In this document: in pieces, positions 1 to 8,319 of the stretch
Layout of the letters: every line of letters begins with the position of its first letter
Position numbering within the stretch: position 1 is the stretch's first letter
The notes under the pieces: generated by a model
Database searches by the model: none
Told to the model about the DNA's origin: nothing
What the model saw: only the letters and a program-made list of their open reading frames with translations
Assembly (NCBI RefSeq): GCF_036010505.1
Contig: NZ_CP108569.1
Location: 7,208,001-7,272,000, forward strand
From: Streptomyces sp. NBC_01197
Lineage (GTDB): Bacteria > Actinomycetota > Actinomycetes > Streptomycetales > Streptomycetaceae
Length of the DNA: 64,000 bases
Reading direction: 5' to 3'
Translations under genes and position numbers: made by a program

Positions 1-98
1 TGAACTGCAACCCCGCCTGCTGCAACCTGTCTACGCGCCGCTCGCCGATCCGGCTCAGATCCTCACAGGCGCCCAGATCTTGAAACGGGAGGACGGCC

Positions 99-899
99 AT
101 GGGTGGTACGGAACACCTCACCGTGCGGCGCGAAGGCGCCACGCTGGTGCTCACTCTGAACAGGCCGGAGGCGAAGAACGCACTCTCGCTGCCGATGCTG
201 GTGGGGCTCTACGACGGCTGGCTGGCGGCGGACGAGGACGACGAGGTCCGCTCGGTGGTGCTCACCGGAGCAGGCGGCGCCTTCTGCGCGGGCATGGACC
301 TCAAGGCCCTGGCCGGCGCGGGAATGGAGGGCGAGCAGTACCGCGACCGGCTCAAGGCCGACCCCGATCTGCACTGGAAGGCGATGCTGCGCCACCACCG
401 CCCCCGTAAACCGGTGATCGCCGCGGTCGAGGGGTACTGCGTCGCCGGAGGCACCGAGATCCTCCAGGGCACCGACATCCGGGTCGGCGCCGAGAGCGCC
501 ACCTTCGGCCTCTTCGAGGTAAAACGCGGTCTGTTCCCGATCGGCGGCTCCACGGTGCGCCTGCAACGCCAGATTCCCCGCACCCACGCACTGGAGATGC
601 TGCTCACCGGTCGCCCGTACACCGCGGCCGAGGCGGCGGCCGTCGGCCTCATCGGTCATGTGGTGCCCGACGGGACCGCGCTGGAGAAGGCCCTGGAGAT
701 CGCCGGGCAGATCAACGCCTGCGGGCCGCTCGCCGTGGAAGCCGTCAAGGCCTCGGTCTACGAGACGGCCGAACTGACCGAGACCGAAGGGCTGAAGTCC
801 GAACTGGACCGCGGCTGGCCCGTATTCGACACCGCGGACGCCAAGGAGGGCTCACGCGCCTTCGCCGAGAAGCGGCCGCCCGTCTTCCGCAGGGCCTGA
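99..899 (+). CDS. Enoyl-CoA hydratase, EchA19-like
   Basis: A 266-residue crotonase-fold protein expected to add water to a trans-2-enoyl-CoA in the cytoplasm. The oxyanion-hole segments are visible at residues 60-68 (G-AFCAGMDL) and 113-121 (YCVAGGTEI), and an acidic residue of the active site falls at E140. From memory it is closest to mycobacterial EchA19, a hydratase for steroid side-chain enoyl-CoAs. The shared parts are the GTEILQGTDIRV stretch, GLIGHVVPDG and the DAKEG-RAFAEKR tail. The start is supported by GGGAGGA at 87-93, five bases upstream. It leads an operon with a DUF35 protein and two thiolase-like proteins, which fits steroid side-chain shortening. Crotonase family is near certain; EchA19 orthology is inferred. 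Confidence 0.85.
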   Translation: MGGTEHLTVRREGATLVLTLNRPEAKNALSLPMLVGLYDGWLAADEDDEVRSVVLTGAGGAFCAGMDLKALAGAGMEGEQYRDRLKADPDLHWKAMLRHHRPRKPVIAAVEGYCVAGGTEILQGTDIRVGAESATFGLFEVKRGLFPIGGSTVRLQRQIPRTHALEMLLTGRPYTAAEAAAVGLIGHVVPDGTALEKALEIAGQINACGPLAVEAVKASVYETAELTETEGLKSELDRGWPVFDTADAKEGSRAFAEKRPPVFRRA

Positions 900-1008
900 C
901 CGCGCGAACACATCCCGCGCCGGCCCCCGGCCGGCACCGGCCCCCTTCCGACGCTCCGGCCCCCGCCGGACGAGCCCCCGCCCGCAGCGGAGAATTTGGA
1001 GCCCACCC

Positions 1009-1998
1009 ATGACAGCCGCTCCCTCACCGGAGGTGCTCCGCGCCCCCCTCGTCGTCGAGTTCCCCTTCACCCGCTCCCTCGGACCCGTGCAGAGCGCCTT
1101 CCTCACCGGGCTGCGCGAGCGCACCGTACTGGGGGTGCGGACCGGCGACGGCACGGTCCTCGTCCCACCGGTCGAGTACGACCCCGCCACCGCCGACGAG
1201 ATACGCGACCTGGTCGAGGTCGCCCCCACCGGCACCGTCACCACCTGGGCCTGGGAGGCGTCCCCGCGCCGCGGCCAGCCACTCACGACACCCTTCGCCT
1301 GGGTCCTGGTGAAACTCGACGGCGCCGACACCGCCCTGCTGCACGTTCTCGACGCCCCGGGGCCCGGAGCCGTGCACTCCGGGCAGCGCGTACGCATCCG
1401 CTGGGCCGCCGAACGCACCGGAGCCATCACGGACATCGCCTGCTTCGAGCCGTACGAGAGCGAGGGCGATGGCGACGGCGGGAGCGGGGCCGCGCCCGGG
1501 ACCGCCGCGCCCGCGCACAGCGGACTGTTCGACGACCTCGTCACCGGCATCACCGCCCCCGCACGCCTCGACTACGTCTACAGCCCCGGCCGCGCACAGA
1601 GTGACTACATCAACGCGCTCGCCGACCGGAAGACCGTCGGCGAGCGCTGCCCCTCCTGCGCCAAGGTCTACGTACCCCCGCGCGGCGCCTGCCCCACCTG
1701 CGGGGTCGCGACGACCGACCGGGTCGAGGTCGGCCCCGCCGGCACCCTCACCACGTACTGCATCGTCAACATCAAGGCCCGCGGCCTCGACATCGAAGTG
1801 CCCTACGTCTACGGGCACATCGCCCTCGACGGCGCGGGCCTCGCACTGCACGGCCGGATCGGCGGCATCCCGTACGACCAGGTGCGGATGGGGCTGCGCG
1901 TCGAGCCGGTGTGGACCGAGGGGGCCCGCTTCCCCGACCACTACCGGCCCACCGGCGAGCCCGACGCCGACTACGACACGTACAAGGAGCTGATCTGA
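1009..1998 (+). CDS. Tandem DUF35 OB-fold protein with one zinc ribbon
   Basis: A 329-residue protein with two consecutive DUF35-type halves. The C-terminal half (from about residue 180) has the rubredoxin-like zinc ribbon with cysteines 214, 217, 228 and 231, followed by an OB fold. The N-terminal half (about 10-150) has the same pattern (GTVLVPP at 48-54 aligns with KVYVPP) but no cysteines, so its ribbon looks degenerate. An acidic/Gly/Ala-rich linker sits at about 148-172. DUF35 proteins act as partners of thiolase-fold enzymes, for example in the Ltp2 aldolase complex. The next gene starts inside the stop codon (TGATG), so the two products are probably made together as a complex. From memory Rv3521 of M. 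tuberculosis has similar length and neighbours. Confidence 0.85.
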   Translation: MTAAPSPEVLRAPLVVEFPFTRSLGPVQSAFLTGLRERTVLGVRTGDGTVLVPPVEYDPATADEIRDLVEVAPTGTVTTWAWEASPRRGQPLTTPFAWVLVKLDGADTALLHVLDAPGPGAVHSGQRVRIRWAAERTGAITDIACFEPYESEGDGDGGSGAAPGTAAPAHSGLFDDLVTGITAPARLDYVYSPGRAQSDYINALADRKTVGERCPSCAKVYVPPRGACPTCGVATTDRVEVGPAGTLTTYCIVNIKARGLDIEVPYVYGHIALDGAGLALHGRIGGIPYDQVRMGLRVEPVWTEGARFPDHYRPTGEPDADYDTYKELI

Positions 1999-3044
1999 TG
2001 CGGGACATCGCGATCGTCGCCTTCGCACAGAGCGACCACCTGCGGCGCACCGACGAGTGCTCCGAGGTCGAGATGGTGATGCCGGTCCTGCACAGCGTGC
2101 TCGCGCAGACCGGGCTGAAAACCAGCGACATCGGCTTCACCTGCTCCGGGTCGAGCGACTATCTGGCAGGACGGGCCTTCTCGTTCACGATGACCCTCGA
2201 CGGCGTCGGAGCCTGGCCCCCGATCTCCGAGTCCCACGTGGAGATGGACGGGGCCTGGGCGCTGTACGAGGCGTGGGTGAAACTGCTGACCGGCGAGGCC
2301 GACACCGCCCTCGTCTACTCCTACGGCAAGTCCTCACCCGGGTCGGTGAGGGACGTACTGACCAGGCAGCTCGACCCGTACTACGTCGCCCCGCTCTGGC
2401 CCGACTCCGTCGCGCTCGCCGCGCTCCAGGCGCAGGCGCTGATCGACGCCGGCGAGACCGACGAGCCCGCGCTCGCCGGGGTCGCCACCCGCAGCCGTGG
2501 CGACGCGGCCGACAACCCGCACGCCCAACTGCCCGGTGCCAGGCCGCAGGGCGACTACCTGGTGCGGCCGCTGCGCACCGGCGACTGCCCGCCCATCGGG
2601 GACGGCGCGGTGGCCGTCGTGCTGGCGGCGGGCGACCGGGCGCGCGACCTGTGCGAGCGGCCCGCCTGGATCCGGGGGATGGACCACCGCATCGAGGCCC
2701 ACAGCCTCGGCGTACGCGACCTCACGGACTCGCCGTCCGCCCGGCTGGCCGCCGAACGGGCCGGGGCCTTCGAACGCCCCGTCGACACCGCCGAACTGCA
2801 CGCGCCCTTCACCTCCCAGGAGGTCGTCCTGCGCAAGGCGCTCCGGCTCGGCGACGACGTACGCGTCAACCCGTCGGGCGGCGCCCTCGCCGCCAACCCC
2901 GTCATGGCGGCCGGGCTCATCCGGCTCGGCGAGGCCGCGGCCCGGATCCAGCGCGGCGAGTCCGACCGGGCCCTCGCGCACGCCACATCCGGCCCGTGCC
3001 TGCAACAGAATCTGGTCGCCGTCCTCGAAGGAGAGGCCCAGTGA
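1998..3044 (+). CDS. Thiolase-fold protein, Ltp4-like, catalytic residues absent
   Basis: A 348-residue thiolase-superfamily (lipid-transfer-protein type) protein. The fold is recognisable from the N-terminal strand, the ALYEAWVKLLTGEADTAL helix-strand unit and the C-terminal NPSGGALAANP loop. The nucleophilic cysteine position (about 82, in HVEMDG) is Glu. The usual NEAF motif reads HAPF and the usual GHP motif reads ANP, so it cannot work as a classical thiolase. Such proteins serve as aldolases or non-catalytic partners together with DUF35 subunits. The ATG overlaps the preceding stop by one base, and the gene overlaps the next by four (GTGA). It is likely a subunit of a complex acting on a steroid side-chain CoA ester. 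Length and position resemble Ltp4 (Rv3522). Confidence 0.8.
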   Translation: MRDIAIVAFAQSDHLRRTDECSEVEMVMPVLHSVLAQTGLKTSDIGFTCSGSSDYLAGRAFSFTMTLDGVGAWPPISESHVEMDGAWALYEAWVKLLTGEADTALVYSYGKSSPGSVRDVLTRQLDPYYVAPLWPDSVALAALQAQALIDAGETDEPALAGVATRSRGDAADNPHAQLPGARPQGDYLVRPLRTGDCPPIGDGAVAVVLAAGDRARDLCERPAWIRGMDHRIEAHSLGVRDLTDSPSARLAAERAGAFERPVDTAELHAPFTSQEVVLRKALRLGDDVRVNPSGGALAANPVMAAGLIRLGEAAARIQRGESDRALAHATSGPCLQQNLVAVLEGEAQ

Positions 3045-4240
3045 GTAACCAGCCAGCGAACAACCGAGGTGCGACCGGCAAGGAGCCCGTGGCCGTCGTC
3101 GGTATCGGCCAGACCCACCACGTCGCCGCCCGGCACGACGTGTCCATCGCCGGACTCGTCCGCGAGGCGGCCCAACGCGCCCTGAGCGACGCCGAGCTGA
3201 CCTGGGCGGACATCGACGCAGTCGTCATCGGCAAGGCCCCGGACTTCTTCGAGGGCCTGATGATGCCGGAGCTCTACCTGGCCGACGCGCTGGGGGCCGT
3301 CGGCAAACCCATGATGCGTGTGCACACGGCGGGCTCGGTGGGCGGATCGACCACGCTCGTCGCCTCCAACCTGGTCGCGTCCCGGGTGCACAGGACAGTG
3401 CTCACCCTCGCCTTCGAGAAGCAGTCCGAGTCCAACGCGATGTGGGGCCTCTCCCTCCCCGTCCCGTTCCAGCAGCCGCTGCTCGCCGGAGCCGGCGGAT
3501 TCTTCGCCCCGCATGTGCGGGCCTATATGCGCAGGGCCGGGGCGCCCGACACGGTCGGCTCGCTCGTCGCGTACAAGGACCGACGCAACGCGCTGAAGAA
3601 CCCCTACGCGCATCTGCACGAGAAGGACATCACCCTGGAGAAGGTCCAGGCGTCCCCCATGCTGTGGGACCCCGTCCGCTACTCCGAGACCTGCCCGTCG
3701 TCGGACGGAGCGTGTGCGATGGTCCTCACCGACCGTGCGGGGGCGGCCCGTTCGCCCCGGCCGCCCGCCTGGATGCACGGCGGCGCGATGCGCAGCGAAC
3801 CGACCCTCTTCGCGGGCAAGGACTTCGTCTCCCCGCAGGCGGGCAAGGACTGCGCCGCCGATGTCTACCGGCAGGCCGGGATCACCGACCCGCGCCGGGA
3901 GATCGACGCCGTCGAGATGTACGTCCCGTTCTCCTGGTACGAGCCGATGTGGCTGGAGAACCTGGGCTTCGCGGCCGAGGGCGAGGGCTGGAAACTCACC
4001 GAGTCCGGCGCAACCGAGCTGGACGGCGATCTTCCGGTGAACCCCTCGGGCGGCGTGCTCTCCACCAACCCCATCGGCGCCTCCGGCATGATCCGGTTCG
4101 CCGAGGCCGCCCTCCAGGTGCGCGGCGCGGCCGGGGAGCACCAGGTGGACGGCGCACGCAAGGCGCTCGGGCACGCCTACGGCGGCGGCTCGCAGTTCTT
4201 CTCCATGTGGCTGGTGGGCGCCGAACCGCCCACCGGCTGA
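3041..4240 (+). CDS. Thiolase-fold protein, Ltp3-like, catalytic residues absent
   Basis: A 399-residue thiolase-superfamily protein with a GTG start overlapping the previous stop (GTGA). The N terminus carries the VAVVGIGQT strand typical of SCP2/Ltp thiolases. Where the nucleophilic Cys is expected (TAGSVGGS, about residue 98) there is Gly/Ser. NEAF is replaced by VPFS and GHP by TNP (in GGVLSTNP), and the final Cys-x-Gly loop lacks Cys. Thiolysis is therefore unlikely. As the longer member of a DUF35/short-Ltp/long-Ltp trio it matches the Rv3521-Ltp4-Ltp3 arrangement of mycobacterial sterol loci (from memory). It may form the catalytic or scaffold subunit of a side-chain retro-aldolase. 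Last gene of the operon. Confidence 0.8.
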   Translation: MSNQPANNRGATGKEPVAVVGIGQTHHVAARHDVSIAGLVREAAQRALSDAELTWADIDAVVIGKAPDFFEGLMMPELYLADALGAVGKPMMRVHTAGSVGGSTTLVASNLVASRVHRTVLTLAFEKQSESNAMWGLSLPVPFQQPLLAGAGGFFAPHVRAYMRRAGAPDTVGSLVAYKDRRNALKNPYAHLHEKDITLEKVQASPMLWDPVRYSETCPSSDGACAMVLTDRAGAARSPRPPAWMHGGAMRSEPTLFAGKDFVSPQAGKDCAADVYRQAGITDPRREIDAVEMYVPFSWYEPMWLENLGFAAEGEGWKLTESGATELDGDLPVNPSGGVLSTNPIGASGMIRFAEAALQVRGAAGEHQVDGARKALGHAYGGGSQFFSMWLVGAEPPTG

Positions 4241-4323
4241 CGGCACCGAACAGGTGTGGCCTGTCCGTTGCCCGCACGGATCGCTAGGGTGGCCACGGAC
4301 GACGAACCGGGAGGAGCACGGAC

Positions 4324-4569
4324 GTGGCCGAGAGCACCACCACCCCTCAGCGGACCCTTGCGGGCTGGGACAAGCCGGAGCTCGATCTCACCGACGCGGA
4401 CTGGCAGTCGGGGAGCCAGGGCCGGGGCGACGTGCAGATCGCCTTCGTGGAGGGCTTCATCGCGATGCGCAACAGCGGCAGGCCGGGCAGCCCGTCACTG
4501 ATCTTCGATCCGGGCGAGTGGCGTGCCTTCGTCATGGGCGCCCGGGAGGGCGACTTCGACCTGACGTGA
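4324..4569 (+). CDS. DUF397 protein
   Basis: An 81-residue DUF397 protein, a family almost restricted to Streptomyces and relatives. The hallmarks are visible: a WQSG-type centre, IAMRNSGRPG, and the tail LIFDPGEWRAFVMGAREGDFD. GTG start with an excellent GGGAGGAG seven bases upstream. DUF397 genes usually sit beside an XRE-type (BldB/WhiJ-like) regulator and are thought to form small antitoxin-like or regulatory partners. No such regulator is adjacent here, so this is an orphan copy. The molecular function is unknown. Confidence 0.85.
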   Translation: MAESTTTPQRTLAGWDKPELDLTDADWQSGSQGRGDVQIAFVEGFIAMRNSGRPGSPSLIFDPGEWRAFVMGAREGDFDLT

Positions 4570-4715
4570 CAGCGGGCCCGGGCGGCCGGGCCCGGACCGG
4601 TCCGCCCGGTGCCCTTGGGCGCCCCGAGCACAGGGTGTGCCCGCCGGCCTACGCTGAGCTTCCCCGTACCCGGCGCCGGGACGATCAGGGCCGGTCCGCA
4701 CCGTCCGGCCCCGGC

Positions 4716-4750
4716 TTCGGCGGACCGGCGGGGCCACGTACCATGGCTGT
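4716..4750 (+). promoter_or_regulatory. Candidate leaderless promoter
   Basis: TACCAT (4739-4744) lies six bases before the A of the next gene's ATG. This is the spacing of Streptomyces leaderless promoters (TANNNT, six bases, ATG). There is no ribosome binding site. A weak -35 (TTCGGC, 4716-4721) is 17 bases further upstream. Confidence 0.45.
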
Positions 4751-5251
4751 ATGTCCTTCCTCCGCCGCCGCAGCGCCGCCACTCCCGCGGGCCCGGACTT
4801 CGACGTCCTGGCCATGGACCCGGGTGACTGGCCCGGCAACCTCGGTGCCGGACTCCTTCCCGCACCCGACGGGACCTGCCAGGGCGTCTTCCTGCGGTAC
4901 GACCTCTTCGGCGGCCGTGGCCCCGCGATGATCATCGGGAATCTGCCGGAGGGCTCGCCCGCCCGTGAGGTCGCCGACGGCCAGATCCCCTTCGAGGTGG
5001 CGCAGCTGCTCGCGGCCCTGGAGAACGACGAGCCCATTGAGGTGCTCGACACCGAGGACATGCCGGTGATGCAGGGCGACAACCTCCTCATCGTGCGGCG
5101 CCTGAAGCTCTCGGAGAGCCGGATCTCCTGCGTCCAGTTCGACCGCAGCGACAAGGTCCTGGTCACCATCGCCAGCTGGGACCGGCCGATCACGGACGAC
5201 CTGTACGCCCTTCTGAAGCCGCTGCCCGCGGAGATGTTCCAGCAGGGCTGA
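4751..5251 (+). CDS. Conserved actinobacterial protein of unknown function
   Basis: A 166-residue soluble protein whose function I do not recognise. The N terminus is Arg-rich (RRRSA), followed by a compact alpha/beta region without signal peptide or membrane span. The central part is acidic, and the C-terminal half (about 100-160) has alternating hydrophobic strands ending in LYALLKPLPAEMF. Codon use is typical of the host. No Shine-Dalgarno sequence precedes the ATG, and a TANNNT box at leaderless spacing supports this start. It stands alone between the DUF397 gene and a secreted amidase. Confidence 0.7.
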   Translation: MSFLRRRSAATPAGPDFDVLAMDPGDWPGNLGAGLLPAPDGTCQGVFLRYDLFGGRGPAMIIGNLPEGSPAREVADGQIPFEVAQLLAALENDEPIEVLDTEDMPVMQGDNLLIVRRLKLSESRISCVQFDRSDKVLVTIASWDRPITDDLYALLKPLPAEMFQQG

Positions 5252-5279
5252 GTCCGGTCCCGCTGCCGCCCGGCCCGCA

Positions 5280-5296
5280 GGGGCGAGTGGCGCCCC
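5280..5296 (+). terminator. Short GC hairpin after the 4751-5251 gene
   Basis: GGGGCG (5280-5285) pairs perfectly with CGCCCC (5291-5296) over a five-base loop, 29 bases after the stop codon. There is no U tract, which is common for streptomycete terminators. Confidence 0.35.
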
Positions 5297-5372
5297 CGTA
5301 CGCAGAAGTCGGGTGACACGGCACCGCCAGAGCCTGGTTGCCGCGACGTTCGCGCTGGTCATCGGCCATGCC

Positions 5373-5438
5373 AGTGGTCTGTACAACTGTTTCAACAGCC
5401 GCCCTGTGCGGCGCTCTTGACGTGCCATCACTCACGTC
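5373..5438 (+). promoter_or_regulatory. Possible operators upstream of the amidase
   Basis: Two symmetric elements occur in the 250-bp gap. AGTGGTCTGTACAACT (5373-5388) resembles the DasR (dre) consensus A-n-TGGTCTAGACCA-n-T with three mismatches. GACGTG/CACGTC (5419-5424 and 5433-5438) is a six-base inverted repeat with an eight-base spacer that begins inside a TTGACG -35-like element. Both are suggestions only. Confidence 0.3.
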
Positions 5439-5501
5439 GGAGAGTGCGCCCATACCGTTCGAGAGATCACCACGGCGCAACTCCCGGCAAGAAGGGCCGT
5501 C

Positions 5502-6833
5502 ATGACATCCAAGCAGCGGATCAGACTCGCGCTCGCGCTGACCACCGCGAGCACCTTCGGCCTCGCCCTGCTCAGCCCGGTGGCGCAGGCGACCTCCCCG
5601 GGTACCCGGCCGGAGTGCCCCCGCACCCTCGACTGCGAGTGGGCCCCCGCCGCCTATCAGCAGACCGGTGATCCCGCCGACAAGGAGACGTACGGCAACT
5701 ACGACACCGCGGACCGGCCGCACACCGCGAAGATCAAGTACATCGTCCTGCACGACACCGAGGAAACCTTCGACAAGACACTGCAGATCTTCCAGGACCC
5801 GCACAGCCAGACCTCCGCCCACTACGTGGTCCGCTCCGGGGACGGTCATGTGGCGCAGATGGTCAAGGACAAGGGCATCGCCTGGCAGGCGGGCAACTGG
5901 TACATCAACCAGCAGTCCATCGGGATCGAGCAGGAAGGGGTGGCGACCGAGGGCTCCAAGTGGTTCACCCCGGCGATGTACCGCTCGACGGCCGCGCTCG
6001 TGCGCTATCTCGCGGCCAAGTACGACATCCCGCTGGACCGCCAGCACATCATCGGCCACGACAACGTCCCGCCCACCAGCACCTCCGGGACGGCGGCCAT
6101 GCACTGGGACCCCGGACCGTACTGGGACTGGGACTACTTCATGAAGCTGGTGGGCAGGCCCACCGTCCCGTCCGCCCCGCCCAGCAGTCAACTCGTCACC
6201 ATCAGCCCGGTGTTCAAGGAGAACATCCAGAAGTTCCGCGACTGCGAGAAGAACCTGGACCTCCCCGCGCAGGCGTCGAGCGCGGTGCCCCTCCACACCG
6301 GGCCCTCCACCGGATCACCGCTCTTCTCCGACCCGGCACTGCACACCGACGGCAAGCCCGGCACCAACTGCGCCGCCGACTGGGGCAGCAAGATCAGCGC
6401 ATCACAGCAGGCCGTGGTCGCCGGCCGCGCACCCGGCTGGACCGCGATCTGGTGGTACGGCCAGAAGGCCTGGTTCCAGAGCCCGGCGCACACCAGGACC
6501 ACCACACCCACGTCCGGATACGTGGTCAGGCCGAAGGCCGGCCGGACCGATGTGCCGGTGTACGGGGTGGCCTACCCGGACAAGGGCGAGTACCCGGCGG
6601 ACTTCACCGCCGGCCGGCTGGGCACGCCCCTCAAGTACACGATCAAGCAGGGCCAGGCCTACCCCGGCGGCGGCGAGGCGCCCACCGGCTACTACTACGC
6701 GCCGACGATCGACGCCTCCTACCCCTACGACCACACGTACTTCCCCGGCGCCACCAGGTACGTGACCGTGCAGATCGGACACCGGGTGGCCTTCGTCAAG
6801 GCGTCCGACGTCGACATCGTGCGCATCCGCTGA
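5502..6833 (+). CDS. Secreted N-acetylmuramoyl-L-alanine amidase (Amidase_2)
   Basis: A 443-residue exported peptidoglycan hydrolase that cleaves the amide bond between N-acetylmuramic acid and the stem peptide. Residues 1-30 form a Sec signal peptide ending at VAQA. The zinc amidase domain spans about 75-215. Putative zinc ligands are H84 (IVLHDT), H201 and D203 (AMHWDPG), and the usual IIGHDNV motif contains H186. The C-terminal 220 residues contain repeated Tyr/Gly/Pro-rich segments (GPSTGSPLFSD; YVTVQIGHRVAFVKASDV) suggestive of cell-wall-binding SH3-like modules. AAGGG five bases upstream supports the ATG. It is monocistronic and converges on the next gene. Likely roles are wall turnover or predation; substrate details are unknown. 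Confidence 0.9.
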   Translation: MTSKQRIRLALALTTASTFGLALLSPVAQATSPGTRPECPRTLDCEWAPAAYQQTGDPADKETYGNYDTADRPHTAKIKYIVLHDTEETFDKTLQIFQDPHSQTSAHYVVRSGDGHVAQMVKDKGIAWQAGNWYINQQSIGIEQEGVATEGSKWFTPAMYRSTAALVRYLAAKYDIPLDRQHIIGHDNVPPTSTSGTAAMHWDPGPYWDWDYFMKLVGRPTVPSAPPSSQLVTISPVFKENIQKFRDCEKNLDLPAQASSAVPLHTGPSTGSPLFSDPALHTDGKPGTNCAADWGSKISASQQAVVAGRAPGWTAIWWYGQKAWFQSPAHTRTTTPTSGYVVRPKAGRTDVPVYGVAYPDKGEYPADFTAGRLGTPLKYTIKQGQAYPGGGEAPTGYYYAPTIDASYPYDHTYFPGATRYVTVQIGHRVAFVKASDVDIVRIR

Positions 6834-6891
6834 CGACCACTCAGGCCGGCGGCCGGCTCCGGCGATGACAGCACGGCGACCGCACGCGGAC

Positions 6892-6938
6892 AGCACGGTG
6901 CGCACCCGGTGTGTCTGGCACTGGGCGCGCACCGTGCT
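6892..6938. terminator. Bidirectional terminator between convergent genes
   Basis: AGCACGGTGCGC (6892-6903) and GCGCACCGTGCT (6927-6938) form a perfect 12-bp inverted repeat with a 23-base loop. It lies between the amidase stop and the stop of the opposing kinase-like gene and could serve both. Confidence 0.55.
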
Positions 6939-6979
6939 TCCCCCTCACCCCTCACGAACCCGGCGTCGGGCCCCGCGGT

Positions 6980-8119
6980 TCAGCGGGTACCGACCGCCGC
7001 GCGGACAGCACGGCGGGCCAGGGCGCAGTCGTCGTGCAGCCGCCTGAGCAGCAGCCGCTGCTCCTCGCCGTGCGAGAGCACACCGGCCTGCGGCTGATGG
7101 CCCGCACCGGCCGGCGCGGCCTCGCGGATGGTGCGCTGGACGGCCGTCTCGTACGTACGGATCTCGCGGGTCAGCACCAGCATCAGGTTCACCAGGAAGG
7201 CGTCCCTGGCCGCGGGGCCCGCGGCCTGTGCCAGCTGGCTGATCTGGCGCCGCGCCACCGGCGCCTCGCCCAGTACGGACCACAGCGTCGCCAGGTCGTA
7301 CCCCGGCAGATACCAGCCCGCATGCTCCCAGTCGACCAGCACCGGGCCCGCCGGTGACAGCAGGATGTTGGAGAGCAGCGCGTCACCGTGGCAGAACTGG
7401 CCCATGCCCTGCCGGCCGCCGGAGTGCGCGAGGCCGTGCAGCAGCTTCTGGAGATCGCCTAGGTCCCGGTCGGTGAAGAGGCCGAGCTCGTGGTACCTGG
7501 CGATCCGGGACGCGTAGTCGAGGGGCTGGCCGAACAGCCCGCCCGGCGGCCGCCAGGCGTTCACCCGGGCGACCGCGCCCAGGACGGCCCGCAGATCCGC
7601 ACGCGGCGGGGCTTCCACGGGGTGGCGCTGAAGTGCCGCCGCCCGCCCGGCCATCCGCTCGATCACCAGTGTGCAGTTCTCGGGATCCGCGGCGATGAGC
7701 CGCGGCACCCGGACCGGTGGGCGGTGCCGGACGAACGTGCGGTATGTAGCTATTTCGTGGCGGAAACTCTCCGCCCAGGCGGGGGACTGGTCGATCAGAC
7801 ACTTGGCAACCGCCGTCGCCCGTCCGGTCGTTCCGACGAGCAGGACCGAGCGACTGCTCCGGCGCAGTATCTGTACGGGGTTGAACTCGGGGCAGATGCG
7901 TTGTACCGAAGCGATCGCCATCCGCAGCTGCGCGCCCTGGGGGCCGGACAAGTCGAGCCTCCCGCTGAGCGGTTGGGTGCCCGGTCCCGCCGCCCGCCGG
8001 ATCCGCCCGGTGCCCAGCGCCGCAGCGGCGTGGGAGGGGTCCAGGTACGGTCCGCCACCGGCAGGGAGGGAACGGTGCGGCCGGGATGGGGCGGACACGG
8101 AGGCCGATGCTGTGTACAT
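6980..8119 (-). CDS. Aminoglycoside phosphotransferase (APH)-fold kinase
   Basis: A 379-residue APH-family kinase-like protein. The core kinase elements are present: K106 and E122 as candidate ATP-site Lys/Glu, the catalytic [11 protein letters not shown] loop (H244, D246, N251) and the metal-binding LVDWEH motif (D263). An unusual N-terminal extension of about 65 residues, rich in Ser/Pro/Arg, precedes the domain; an internal start near M68 is possible. The substrate cannot be deduced, and members phosphorylate antibiotics, choline or other small metabolites. It is divergent from the NsdA/B-like regulator and shares a 200-bp promoter region with it. There is no resistance context, so a housekeeping small-molecule kinase is as likely as resistance. 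Confidence 0.8.
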   Translation of the reverse strand: MYTASASVSAPSRPHRSLPAGGGPYLDPSHAAAALGTGRIRRAAGPGTQPLSGRLDLSGPQGAQLRMAIASVQRICPEFNPVQILRRSSRSVLLVGTTGRATAVAKCLIDQSPAWAESFRHEIATYRTFVRHRPPVRVPRLIAADPENCTLVIERMAGRAAALQRHPVEAPPRADLRAVLGAVARVNAWRPPGGLFGQPLDYASRIARYHELGLFTDRDLGDLQKLLHGLAHSGGRQGMGQFCHGDALLSNILLSPAGPVLVDWEHAGWYLPGYDLATLWSVLGEAPVARRQISQLAQAAGPAARDAFLVNLMLVLTREIRTYETAVQRTIREAAPAGAGHQPQAGVLSHGEEQRLLLRRLHDDCALARRAVRAAVGTR

Positions 8120-8168
8120 AGGGGATACAGATCCCTTCGTGTGCCGACGGGTTACCTGCGCTGCCCGC

Positions 8169-8214
8169 CCCGGTGGCCGGTACGTACCCTGGGGAGTACG
8201 GTCCGGCCACCGGG
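8169..8214. promoter_or_regulatory. 12-bp inverted repeat in a divergent promoter region
   Basis: CCCGGTGGCCGG (8169-8180) is perfectly repeated in inverse at 8203-8214. The 22-base loop itself carries GTAC steps. It sits between the APH-fold gene and the NsdA/B-like regulator gene. It may be an operator or an mRNA leader hairpin. A tandem ACCCTGGCGA copy follows at about 8272-8291. Confidence 0.35.
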
Positions 8215-8319
8215 TCGGGGTGGCGCGTTCCTACCTCACAACGGCCTGCGGGTGGCACACCATCTGGCGGACCCTGGCGAACCCTGGCGAATAGTCGCAA
8301 GGCATCTGACACACGGTTA

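Noticed and set aside
1..98. KstR-type operator (TnnAACnnGTTnnA) before the EchA19-like gene
   Set aside because: Read on both strands; no such pattern lies in the 98 bases available. It may sit further upstream outside the window.
1024..2028. Long minus-strand reading frame opposite the DUF35 gene
   Set aside because: It arises from GC-rich third positions of the real gene, has no ribosome site and shows no recognisable domain.
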